Below, in pieces: positions 54,177 through 61,382 of a stretch of 64,000 bases of DNA (position 1 is the first letter of the stretch; every line of letters begins with the position of its first letter). The position numbers and the translations under genes are program-made. The DNA comes from Chitinophaga pendula (lineage in GTDB: Bacteria > Bacteroidota > Bacteroidia > Chitinophagales > Chitinophagaceae). The notes below the pieces were generated by a model. That model was not told where the DNA came from, made no database searches, and saw nothing but the letters and a program-made list of their open reading frames with translations. The DNA lies in NCBI RefSeq assembly GCF_020386615.1, contig NZ_CP077769.1, positions 4,154,001 to 4,218,000 on the forward strand, read 5' to 3'.

Positions 54177-56378
54177 TTAAGCGTCCAGTTCCAGTTGATT
54201 TTTTACCAGGGTATAGTAGGCACCTTTCATGGCGGCCAGTTCGTAGTGCGTACCTTGCTCGATGATCTCTCCTTTGTCGAGTACGACGATGTTATCGGCG
54301 TTTTTTACGGTACTGAGGCGATGTGCGACGATCACGACGGTTCTTCCTTTGAAGAATTTGTCGAGGTTGTGCATGATGACGCTTTCGTTGGTTGCGTCGA
54401 GGGAGTTGGTGGCTTCATCGAAGAAGATGAACTCGGGATCTTTGTATACGCTACGGGCGATGAGGACCCTTTGTTTTTGTCCCTGGCTGATGCCGTGGCC
54501 TTCGGGTCCGATCTTAGTATTCATGCCCATGGGTAGTGTATCGACGAGGTCTTGTATATTGGCTACGTGTATGGCGTGGTTGAGGCGGTCTATATCTGTA
54601 TTATCATCTACGACGGTGATGTTGCTGGCGATAGTATCGGAGAAGATGAAACCTTCCTGCATTACGACTCCGCATTTGCTGCGCCATACGGTGTGGCTGA
54701 TATCGCTGAGGGGGAGTGTGCCGACGCCGATGATGCCATCATCGGGTTCATAAAATTTGAGGAGTAGTTTGAGTAAGGTTGTTTTACCGCTGCCGCTCAT
54801 GCCAACGATAGCGGTGATCTTGCCGAAGGGTATCTCGAGGTTGATATTTTTCAGTACGGGTTCGTTGCCGGCTCCGGGATAGGTAAAGTTGACCTGGTGG
54901 AGGGAGAGGCTTTTTTCTTCGGGTAGTTCGTACTGGAAGTTGTATTCTTTGGGTTCTTCGTCTTGCAAGGTATGGATTTCGTTGAGGCGTTCCATGCTGA
55001 TGCGGGCATCCTGGGTGGTCTGAACGAACTGTATCAGCTGTTCGATGGGCCCGTTGAGTTGTCCGATGATGTATTGGATGGCGAGCATGACGCCCAGTGA
55101 TATATGCCCATTGATCACGCTGCTGGCAGCGAATACGGTGATGAGTATATTTTTTCCTTCGTTGATAAAGAATGCGCCAGCCTGTTGGTTTTGGCTGAGG
55201 GACAGGCTTTTAACGTTTGCTTTAAAGAGTTTGGCCTGTATCTTTTCCCATTCCCAGCGTTTTTGTTTTTCTACGTTATTGAGTTTGATCTCCTGCATGC
55301 CATGGATCAGCTGGATGATCTTGCTTTGGTTTTTGGCGGAGATTTCAAATTTGAGGTAGTCAATGCGGCGGCGTTTGGCGAGGAATATTTTGATCCAGAC
55401 GAAGTAAATGGCGCTGCCTGCGAGGAATATACCGCAGATGGGCAGGCTGTACCATGCCAGCAGGATGGTAAAAGCTACCAGGTTGAGTAATGAGAATAGT
55501 ATGTTGAGTGTAGAGCCGGTCAGGAATTGTTCGATACGATGTTGGTCGTTCATGCGTTGCATGATATCGCCGGTCATTTTGGTATCGAAGAACGGGATGG
55601 GTAGTTTCATCAATTTGATGAGGAAGTCGCTCAGGATAGAGACGTTGACGCGGGTGCTGATGTGCAGGAGTATCCAGTTGCGGACGAATTCGATGCTGGT
55701 TTTACCGATGAGGAGCATGAGTTGTCCGGCGAGGATGAGGTATATGAAGTTGATGTTTCGGCCTTGTATGCCGACATCGACGATACTTTGAGTGAGTACG
55801 GGGAATACCAGTTGCACCAGTGTACCGATAACGAGGCCGAGTACTACCTGGAAGATAAGTTTTTTGAACGGTTTGATGTAGTCGAACAGGATACCGAATC
55901 CTATGGCGCCGCCGGCTTCTCCTTTTTGTTTGTAGAAGTCGCGGGTAGGTTCCATGAGGAGGACCATTCCTTTGCCGATGCCCTCGGACTGTGTGCTGAT
56001 CCAGTGGGGCATGAATTCTTCGGGGGTATATTTGATTTCTCCCCGTTCGGGGTCGGCGATATAGATGAACTTTTTGGTGATCTTATATACGACCACGAAG
56101 TGGTTTTGGTCCCAGTGGATGATACAAGGTAGCGGGGCTTCGTCTCTGAGTTGTTCGTAGGATATACGGGCGCCTACTACTCTGAAGCCGATATATTCAG
56201 CTGCTTCTGTGATACCCAGGAAGCTGACGCCTTCTTTTCCGTATTGGCTTTGGGCTCTGAGGGTCTGGAGGGTAAAATTTTTGCCATAGTGCTTAGCGAT
56301 CATTCGCAGGCAGGTGGGGCCGCAGTCCATGGCATCGAGCTGGCGATAAACAGGAAACCGTTTCTTTAATCTTATCAT
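54177..56378 (-). CDS. Peptidase-containing (C39) ABC exporter for GG-leader peptides
   Basis: This 733-residue bifunctional transporter has an N-terminal C39 peptidase with Q13, C19 (MDCGPTCL), H93 (NHFVVVY) and D109 (IADP), all the catalytic residues. Six membrane helices follow (about 165-450), then an ABC ATPase with Walker A GMSGSGKT at 526-533, signature ISQGQKQR at 630-637 (variant of LSGGQ) and Walker B FIFFDEAT at 650-657. Such proteins cut the leader after a double glycine and pump the peptide out. Nine GGG-leader peptides are encoded directly upstream, which makes them the likely cargo. The outer-membrane channel is not encoded here. Confidence 0.96.
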   Translation of the reverse strand: MIRLKKRFPVYRQLDAMDCGPTCLRMIAKHYGKNFTLQTLRAQSQYGKEGVSFLGITEAAEYIGFRVVGARISYEQLRDEAPLPCIIHWDQNHFVVVYKITKKFIYIADPERGEIKYTPEEFMPHWISTQSEGIGKGMVLLMEPTRDFYKQKGEAGGAIGFGILFDYIKPFKKLIFQVVLGLVIGTLVQLVFPVLTQSIVDVGIQGRNINFIYLILAGQLMLLIGKTSIEFVRNWILLHISTRVNVSILSDFLIKLMKLPIPFFDTKMTGDIMQRMNDQHRIEQFLTGSTLNILFSLLNLVAFTILLAWYSLPICGIFLAGSAIYFVWIKIFLAKRRRIDYLKFEISAKNQSKIIQLIHGMQEIKLNNVEKQKRWEWEKIQAKLFKANVKSLSLSQNQQAGAFFINEGKNILITVFAASSVINGHISLGVMLAIQYIIGQLNGPIEQLIQFVQTTQDARISMERLNEIHTLQDEEPKEYNFQYELPEEKSLSLHQVNFTYPGAGNEPVLKNINLEIPFGKITAIVGMSGSGKTTLLKLLLKFYEPDDGIIGVGTLPLSDISHTVWRSKCGVVMQEGFIFSDTIASNITVVDDNTDIDRLNHAIHVANIQDLVDTLPMGMNTKIGPEGHGISQGQKQRVLIARSVYKDPEFIFFDEATNSLDATNESVIMHNLDKFFKGRTVVIVAHRLSTVKNADNIVVLDKGEIIEQGTHYELAAMKGAYYTLVKNQLELDA

Positions 56379-56412
56379 TATGCTACTGGCGATAAATTAT
56401 GCTATTGAATGT

Positions 56413-56443
56413 ATGGCAGCGGTCTTTGGATGACCGCTGCCAT
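56413..56443. repeat. 12-bp inverted repeat between peptide 1 and the exporter gene
   Basis: ATGGCAGCGGTC (56413-56424) and GACCGCTGCCAT (56432-56443) form a perfect hairpin with a 7-base loop. No T-run follows on the minus strand. It may stabilise the upstream peptide mRNA or reduce read-through into the exporter gene. Confidence 0.75.
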
Positions 56444-56461
56444 CTGTATTTCTTTTCTCTG

Positions 56462-56674
56462 TTATTGGAGCACGGGGTCTATGATAGCGGGGCCTTGTGT
56501 ACAGAGGCCGGTATCATTGGAGCAGTGGCACCAACGGGGAGGGCATGATGCTGCTCCTGCGCAAGGAGCCAGTCTGCATGCCGGGATGGCGGCGCTTTGG
56601 CCTCCGCCTGTGATGCGGGTAAGCTGATCGCGGCCTAAAGTTTCGAAACGTGCTGACAACGATGATTTTTTCAT
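56462..56674 (-). CDS. Six-cysteine GGG-leader peptide, array member 1
   Basis: This 70-residue precursor has a 25-residue leader (MKKSSLSARFETLGRDQLTR then ITGGG) and a 45-residue core. Cysteine spacing is C-x4-C-x5-C-x4-C-x-C-x6-C, with TGLC at the last one. The core tail GPAIIDPVLQ resembles that of member 2 (IIDP). It is the promoter-distal peptide, next to the exporter gene. Proposed fate: oxidation to three disulfides, removal of the leader and export. Biological activity is unknown. Confidence 0.82.
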   Translation of the reverse strand: MKKSSLSARFETLGRDQLTRITGGGQSAAIPACRLAPCAGAASCPPRWCHCSNDTGLCTQGPAIIDPVLQ

Positions 56675-56702
56675 ACATACAAAATTTTAGCGGACAAGGT
56701 GA

Positions 56703-56906
56703 TTAGCTACGTGGATCGATGATGCTACCATTTACACAATATCCCAGCTGGAAATCGCAATGGCATGCATCGGGTCGGCAGATGCTGAGGTCGCAGCTTT
56801 TGCCTTTACAAAATGGCAATGCGGTATTGTGACCACCGCCGATGATGTGATTGAGTTGACCACGATGTAAGATCTCGAAGTGTGCTGATAAGGAAGTCTT
56901 TTTCAT
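56703..56906 (-). CDS. Six-cysteine GGG-leader peptide, array member 2
   Basis: This 67-residue precursor has a 25-residue leader with invariant R15 and GGG at 23-25. Its core of 42 residues starts HNTALPFCKGKSC, nearly the same as member 3 (QNTALPFC). Cysteine spacing C-x4-C-x4-C-x4-C-x-C-x6-C with LGYC. The shared ALPFC and IIDP pieces show that members 1-3 arose by recent local duplication. Confidence 0.82.
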   Translation of the reverse strand: MKKTSLSAHFEILHRGQLNHIIGGGHNTALPFCKGKSCDLSICRPDACHCDFQLGYCVNGSIIDPRS

Positions 56907-56932
56907 ACAAACAAGATTATTGGGTGAAAGGA

Positions 56933-57136
56933 TTACAGATCGATGGGTACTCCGGGGCCCTGGGCGCAGCGAGCCAGTTCATCACAGTGACAGAACCGGC
57001 CGGAGCAGGTGTCGCTATGTATGCAATCATACCGGAAGCAGAAGGGCAAAGCGGTATTTTGGCCACCACCTTTGAGACGGGATAGTTGGCTACGGTTGAG
57101 TGGTTCGATGTTTTTCATCCAGGATTGTTTTTTCAT
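56933..57136 (-). CDS. Six-cysteine GGG-leader peptide, array member 3
   Basis: This 67-residue precursor has a leader ending QLSRLKGGG and a core starting QNTALPFC. Cysteine spacing C-x4-C-x5-C-x4-C-x-C-x5-C. The usual glycine before the last cysteine is replaced (ELARC), one of two exceptions in the set. The tail GPGVPIDL is close to that of member 1. Confidence 0.82.
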   Translation of the reverse strand: MKKQSWMKNIEPLNRSQLSRLKGGGQNTALPFCFRYDCIHSDTCSGRFCHCDELARCAQGPGVPIDL

Positions 57137-57284
57137 TCGGTTCTATTTTAGATATGAGCGAAGATTTCACAATGATGTTCAGGGTGTTTGTAAGATGCAG
57201 GATTGCCCTGGAAAATATATAGCAGAGGTAACTTTCGTTGCCTCTGCTTTTGAGATGTTTTTTTCGTCTAACAAGGATGGGCTA

Positions 57285-57464
57285 TCAACCGAAGCAAGTA
57301 TCTCCGCCGCAAACGCAGAAGCGGGTAGGGCATTTTTCATCCTGGTTATTACAGGAGATGGCTTCACAGAAAGGTCTGGCAGTGCTTCTGCCGCCGCCGT
57401 TTACTTTTTTAAGTTGCGTACGTGCCATGACGTCAAAGCTCTTAATTGCAATTTTCTTTTTCAT
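57285..57464 (-). CDS. Six-cysteine GGG-leader peptide, array member 4
   Basis: This 59-residue precursor falls below common ORF length cut-offs. The leader is MKKKIAIKSFDVMARTQLKK then VNGGG, 25 residues, R15 conserved. The core (RSTARPFCEAISC onward, 34 residues) has C-x4-C-x6-C-x4-C-x-C-x4-C and ends GGDTCFG. A 148-bp gap follows before member 3, and a hairpin (57570-57597) lies upstream. Confidence 0.8.
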   Translation of the reverse strand: MKKKIAIKSFDVMARTQLKKVNGGGRSTARPFCEAISCNNQDEKCPTRFCVCGGDTCFG

Positions 57465-57569
57465 GAATTACAAGTTTAATTAGTGATTAGTGATAAAAAT
57501 GCTCATAGATATTCAAGTGCACAATGAATATGAATTGAGTGGCTACGGCACGAGCTTTGGCGGTATTTA

Positions 57570-57597
57570 TCCCGGCAGCTGTTGCGTGCTGCCGGGA
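57570..57597. repeat. 10-bp inverted repeat between peptides 5 and 4
   Basis: TCCCGGCAGC (57570-57579) and GCTGCCGGGA (57588-57597) form a perfect GC-rich hairpin, loop TGTTGCGT, in the 181-bp gap after peptide 5. It has no T-run on the minus strand. A role in partial termination or mRNA end protection is inferred. Confidence 0.75.
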
Positions 57598-57645
57598 ATA
57601 TTGTCCGATAAGCCAGCTATATCTGGTGATTGATGGTTAAATGGA

Positions 57646-57825
57646 TCAACCGCGACAAAGGCCATTGATGCAAGCGCAAGGGCTTGGGCAGCTTTCGGGC
57701 GAGTCGTCGCAGATGGCAATTAGGCAGCGGGGTCTGAGGTTGCTGTTGTTACCGCCACCATTGATTTGTTGTAAAGCTGCACGCTTGAGTGTGTCAAACT
57801 TGTTAATCAAATTTTTCTTTTTCAT
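57646..57825 (-). CDS. Six-cysteine GGG-leader peptide, array member 5
   Basis: This 59-residue precursor starts at MKKKNLINKFDTLKR; a longer frame opens 12 codons upstream but breaks the 25-residue leader rule. Core of 34 residues with C-x4-C-x6-C-x3-C-x-C-x4-C, acidic between the second and third cysteine (DDSPES), and NGLC at the end. Confidence 0.82.
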   Translation of the reverse strand: MKKKNLINKFDTLKRAALQQINGGGNNSNLRPRCLIAICDDSPESCPSPCACINGLCRG

Positions 57826-57903
57826 GATATTGTTTTTTGGTGAAGAAAGATTTGATACCAATGGCGGTTAGTATATCGATTGTGTATAAGATGTATCCGC
57901 TCA

Positions 57904-58092
57904 TTACCTGTTTACGCACATGCCCGGGAAGAAGTTAAAGGTATCGCATACGCAGTAGTTCAGTTGGCAGGAGAAGGTGCATTCTACTTCTGGGCAGCGA
58001 TCTCTGGCTACGTTAGAACCGCCCCCTTTGATATCTGCCAGGGACTGACGGGAGAGCGGTGTTATAGTGATGGTTAAAAAACCTTTAGACAT
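57904..58092 (-). CDS. Six-cysteine GGG-leader peptide, array member 6
   Basis: This 62-residue precursor has the most divergent leader (MSKGFLTITITPLSRQSLAD then IKGGG), which still has R15, L18 and GGG at 23-25. It resembles the orphan peptides at 9.5-9.9 kb (IKGGG). Core cysteines C-x4-C-x3-C-x4-C-x-C-x9-C, ending PGMCVNR. Confidence 0.8.
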   Translation of the reverse strand: MSKGFLTITITPLSRQSLADIKGGGSNVARDRCPEVECTFSCQLNYCVCDTFNFFPGMCVNR

Positions 58093-58122
58093 AGCTTTGG
58101 GATTTATGGGATGTGAAATAAG

Positions 58123-58150
58123 CTATGGGATATCCGTAGATATCCCATAG
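58123..58150. repeat. 12-bp inverted repeat between peptides 7 and 6
   Basis: CTATGGGATATC (58123-58134) and GATATCCCATAG (58139-58150) form a perfect stem with the tetraloop CGTA. It lies just after the stop of peptide 7 and 31 bases before the start of peptide 6 in transcript direction. No strong T-run follows. Confidence 0.78.
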
Positions 58151-58155
58151 TGATT

Positions 58156-58353
58156 TTACAATATTATGCATACGCCATTGAAGCCATTGACGGAGCGGCA
58201 GGTGCATTCGGGGCTACCGCAGCTGCGCGGTATGCCGACGATGCAGGTACTGTTGCAGAGGCGTTTGGTGTTGGCGGAGCCACCACCGTTGATGGTCTTC
58301 ATATGGGACCTTGACAGGGTGTTGGCGTATGGTAGGAGATGTTGCTTTTTCAT
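58156..58353 (-). CDS. Six-cysteine GGG-leader peptide, array member 7
   Basis: This 65-residue precursor starts at MKKQHLLPYANTLSR; the frame extends 7 codons upstream. Leader end HMKTINGGG is shared with member 8 (DMKTINGGG), showing duplication. Core of 40 residues, C-x3-C-x7-C-x4-C-x-C-x9-C, with NGVC. Confidence 0.82.
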   Translation of the reverse strand: MKKQHLLPYANTLSRSHMKTINGGGSANTKRLCNSTCIVGIPRSCGSPECTCRSVNGFNGVCIIL

Positions 58354-58387
58354 ACAGACGGTATTAATGGTCAACAGAAGTGTTGTG

Positions 58388-58603
58388 TTACGCGCGGCTT
58401 ACACAGAGGCCGGTGATGGCACCTGGTGAAGTCGGTACGCAGCTGCAGGTGAATGTTCCGCAGGAGCTGCGTTGTACGGATACCAGCAGGCAGGTTTTAA
58501 CCGGGCATCCGGGTATGTTGCGTAAGTTGCCACCTCCGTTGATTGTTTTCATGTCTGAACGGGAGAGGTGTGTCAGGTTTTGGAAGCGATCCTGTTTTTT
58601 CAT
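58388..58603 (-). CDS. Six-cysteine GGG-leader peptide, array member 8
   Basis: This 71-residue precursor has leader MKKQDRFQNLTHLSR ending MKTINGGG. Core of 46 residues with C-x4-C-x9-C-x4-C-x-C-x11-C and TGLC near the end. The two loop expansions (9 and 11) make it, with member 9, the long-loop subtype of the array. Confidence 0.82.
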   Translation of the reverse strand: MKKQDRFQNLTHLSRSDMKTINGGGNLRNIPGCPVKTCLLVSVQRSSCGTFTCSCVPTSPGAITGLCVSRA

Positions 58604-58645
58604 ACGGCTATTATTGATTAGTGAACAATAGGTTGCGGTATTACC

Positions 58646-58870
58646 TTATGCTTCTCCGACGCAGATGCCGGATGTGCCCATTGGATCGATGGGTTCGCAC
58701 CGGCAAGCGGAGAAGCCTTCACACCGGGAGGGTTCTCCTCCTGTTTGCGACATTACGCAGAACATTGCCGGACATACGGGATATCTGTTATGATGGCCGC
58801 CGCCGGTGATGGTGGACAGTTGATCCCGGTGGATCATTTGAAAGTGCTTGGCAGATGATTGTTTGCTCAT
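58646..58870 (-). CDS. Six-cysteine GGG-leader peptide, array member 9
   Basis: This 74-residue precursor starts at MSKQSSAKHFQMIHR, 17 codons inside the open frame. Leader ends LSTITGGG. Core of 49 residues with C-x4-C-x11-C-x5-C-x-C-x11-C and SGIC. First peptide gene after the VKOR-thioredoxin gene, 81 bp from it. Confidence 0.82.
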   Translation of the reverse strand: MSKQSSAKHFQMIHRDQLSTITGGGHHNRYPVCPAMFCVMSQTGGEPSRCEGFSACRCEPIDPMGTSGICVGEA

Positions 58871-58951
58871 AAAAAATTTGGTTGAAACAGCGGTGTCTTT
58901 ACGACCTGGCACTATCGGCAATGTCAGCGGGCGTTATAAGGCCGGGCTGTC

Positions 58952-60598
58952 TCAGACAGCGTCGGTTGACAGTAAATATTTAAGGTCGCCGATGCCGTAT
59001 GTAGCGGGCAATTCGTGGCCTTTATAGAAGAAGGTGGGGGTATGCTGGATATCCATTTTGAGGTACCATGAATAGAGGGCGGCTATTTTATCTTGTTGTT
59101 TGGCCAGTTCTCCGTTCATGGGGTATTTGGCAGCGAAGGCTTCGTAATCTTTTTTGGGCATGGAGTACCAGTCGTGCAGGGCTTGTATGAGGACATCGTA
59201 CGGTTTATGTTCGGCGATGGCGAGGAGGTGGCGGGCGGCGGGCACGCGAGAGTCTCCTTCGGCTTCGGATACTGCGAAGAGTATTTGGAGTTGTACGTCG
59301 TCGTTCATTGTCATGATATCTTCGAGATCGGGGTGAGTACCGGAGCAGGGTCCGCAGTAGAGGTTACATACTTTAACGATCTTTCGGGGAGCGTCGGGGT
59401 TACCGAGGGTTACGCCCAGGCCATCAGTGCTGGCGGTGATGGTTCTTTGTTTGGCCAGCATGGATTCGAAGATATAAGGATCATTTTTGAAGCGGGCGAG
59501 GGTGTATTTGAAAGTAGCTATTTCTTTGGGCAGGAGCAGGTAACGTTTTACCAGGAACCATCCGGCGATGGGGAGTAGTGCGGTGAGTAACCACTTAGCC
59601 ACTTCGAAGCCGGTGAGGGATTGGAGGGCACTTACGTTATAGAGGTCGCCGAAATAGGATACGATGAATTCGAGCACGAATATTCCCTGGGTAGCGAGGC
59701 AGAGTACGCACCATTGTTTTACTATTCTCCACTGGTAGTAAACGGAGAAGAATACGTAGGGAAGTGCGAGGAGGTTGAGCCAGGCCAGTACGCTCATGAC
59801 GCTGGGCTGGAGGCCGCTCATGAGTGCTACGAGGAATCCGCCCGCGAAGTAGGCGAATCCTGCTTCGCTCCAGCTGAAGAGGCCTCCTATTTTGGCTGCG
59901 TTGGAGCCTAGTACGGCGTTACAGTTGACGGTAGCGGAGGCTTTACATACTTTTTCCATGAGGGGGTTGTGGGCGTCGATGTCATGGCCGAGGAGTAATA
60001 GTGCGATGACGAGGCCACCCAGTTTGGCGCTCAGGAGGAGGAAGGGGAATAAGGCGGAGGTACCGCCTTGCAGGAAGTGGTTGACGCCGGTGGCGAGCCA
60101 GAGGCCGAGGATGATAACGGCGACGCCAATGAGTCCGGCAGTATTGAGGCCACGTTCTTTGCGTACTTTTTCGTATTCGCGTTCTCCAGCCTGTTCGGCG
60201 GGTTCGACGAGCATGGCGACGCCTGTCCACATCTTACTGAACTCGTCCAGGGAGATGGATCGGAGTTTGCCGGTTACTTCGTGTGTACAGGAGACTTTAT
60301 TGTGGGTCACCTCGTGTACGGTGGAGAAGAATTCTTTATTATCTACTGCTATCTGTGCGATAAAGGGCAGGGGCAGTTCTGAGAGTTTGTCCGGGGTAGC
60401 CTTGATCGTCACATTTCTGACCTTCAGGTTGTTGAGTACATCGCTTACGCTTAACAAAGTGGGGTACTCGGGGTGGGTGGTCAGTTCATCCTTAATAGTG
60501 GCTTCATTGGCAGGTACTTTCAGCCGTTTTACTAAACTGAAGACGGCATCCACGCAATTTTGCTCAGGGATGTTTAATAATTTGGCTAAAGAAGACAT
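58952..60598 (-). CDS. C39-like / VKOR / thioredoxin fusion: predicted disulfide oxidase of the peptide array
   Basis: This 548-residue membrane protein leads the operon. Residues 1-133 look like a C39 peptidase-type domain (TIKDELTTHPEYPTLLSVSD, LPLPFIAQI, FSKMWTGVAMLVEP) in which the catalytic cysteine and histidine positions are not preserved, so it is probably only a leader-binding domain. Residues 150-350 form a VKOR bundle with loop cysteines C218 and C226 and active-site C297-x2-C300 (QWCVLC). A DsbA/thioredoxin domain follows with CGPC at 415-418 and cis-Pro in HTPTFFY. VKOR proteins oxidise thioredoxin partners using quinone. The expected role is making the three disulfides in each core. 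Confidence 0.9.
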   Translation of the reverse strand: MSSLAKLLNIPEQNCVDAVFSLVKRLKVPANEATIKDELTTHPEYPTLLSVSDVLNNLKVRNVTIKATPDKLSELPLPFIAQIAVDNKEFFSTVHEVTHNKVSCTHEVTGKLRSISLDEFSKMWTGVAMLVEPAEQAGEREYEKVRKERGLNTAGLIGVAVIILGLWLATGVNHFLQGGTSALFPFLLLSAKLGGLVIALLLLGHDIDAHNPLMEKVCKASATVNCNAVLGSNAAKIGGLFSWSEAGFAYFAGGFLVALMSGLQPSVMSVLAWLNLLALPYVFFSVYYQWRIVKQWCVLCLATQGIFVLEFIVSYFGDLYNVSALQSLTGFEVAKWLLTALLPIAGWFLVKRYLLLPKEIATFKYTLARFKNDPYIFESMLAKQRTITASTDGLGVTLGNPDAPRKIVKVCNLYCGPCSGTHPDLEDIMTMNDDVQLQILFAVSEAEGDSRVPAARHLLAIAEHKPYDVLIQALHDWYSMPKKDYEAFAAKYPMNGELAKQQDKIAALYSWYLKMDIQHTPTFFYKGHELPATYGIGDLKYLLSTDAV

Positions 60599-61150
60599 AC
60601 GTGAGAATTGTCAGGTTTATTTAATAGAAAATGATTGTGTCAAAAAGGTCAAGCAACATTTGGTCATGTGCATTACAGGCAAACGGGTACAGGCTCAAGG
60701 GGCATAGCTGTCGGGCATAGCCAAACATCAAATATGTTATTGATGATCGTTTTCGAAGTACTGCTGGTTAACTAATACGGCAATGCTGTGTCTCATAACT
60801 GTGTCACCAACGGGATCGGGGGATGGTCTATGGGACGGGTTCCCGGATCTAGTACTCTTTACGGCACATGTCGGAGCGATCGTTGTAAAAAATGCAAAAA
60901 TCTACTTCGTAACTGGCGCATGGACTAGTACCATACAATTGCATAGGATGTTTGCCGGGTCCAGGGCTATCGTAACTGCTTTTCAAGGTTTAACTGATCG
61001 GGTAACTATCTTTTCACTATTTCCTCTCATCCTAAAAATAGGGAAAAAACTTTTTATTTAAAAAAAATAAGATAATGAAAATTTCCGGGCAAAAGTTTCA
61101 GCGGGTGTGATGCGAGGGTGCAGTATGGAAGTTGAAAAGCAGGGAAACGT

Positions 61151-61304
61151 TATAGGAATGCTATATCTAAGCTATGGAAAAGGTGGAGGTGAGCTATAGG
61201 AATGTTATACCTAAGCTATGGAAAAGGTGGAGGTGAGCTATAGGAATGTTATACCTAAGCTATAGAAAAGGTGGAGGTGAGCTATAGAAGGCGGGGATAG
61301 TAAA
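61151..61304. repeat. 22-nt direct repeats, alternating A/B, about seven units
   Basis: Units begin at 61151, 61173, 61195, 61217, 61239, 61261 and 61283, each 22 bases long and starting TATAG or TATGG. Odd units 1, 3 and 5 carry TATAGGAATGTTATA (unit 1 with small changes); even units 2, 4 and 6 read TATGGAAAAGGTGGAGGTGA or the same with one change. A and B alternate, giving an apparent 44-base period. Unit 7 is degenerate. No spacer diversity, so this is not CRISPR. Confidence 0.92.
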
Positions 61305-61309
61305 AGGCG

Positions 61310-61359
61310 AAGGGGCGGGCCAGCTATGCTTATGACGGCATGGCTGGTCTGCCCCTTTG
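61310..61359. terminator. Long imperfect hairpin after ribBA
   Basis: AAGGGGCGGGCCAGCTATGC (61310 on) pairs with GCATGGCTGGTCTGCCCCTT (ending about 61357) with two or three mismatches, around a 10-base loop. It lies 24 bp beyond the ribBA stop on the minus strand and probably ends its transcript, although a T-run is not evident. Confidence 0.65.
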
Positions 61360-61382
61360 CGTATGTGAGGAGGCTGATGGGA

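Larger units (their letters stand above)
60599..61382. other. Intergenic region with operon promoter space and 22-nt repeats
   Basis: No convincing gene lies in these 784 bases. The part next to 60598 must hold the promoter of the peptide operon. A near match CATATTTG (minus strand) lies about 130 bases upstream of the VKOR ATG, but no exact TAnnTTTG was found. The middle is AT-rich. From 61151 there are 22-nt direct repeats, then a hairpin after ribBA. Confidence 0.5.

Noticed and set aside
56462..58870. Lanthipeptide or radical-SAM RiPP cluster
   Set aside because: No LanB, LanC, LanM or radical-SAM enzyme lies next to the peptides; the only redox partner is VKOR-thioredoxin, so disulfides are the simpler reading.
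60783..61061. 92-codon frame upstream of the 22-nt repeats
   Set aside because: No recognisable domain, poor codon pattern and AT-rich surroundings; treated as noncoding.
61151..61304. CRISPR array
   Set aside because: Repeats are contiguous 22-mers of two alternating types without unique spacers, and no cas gene is nearby.
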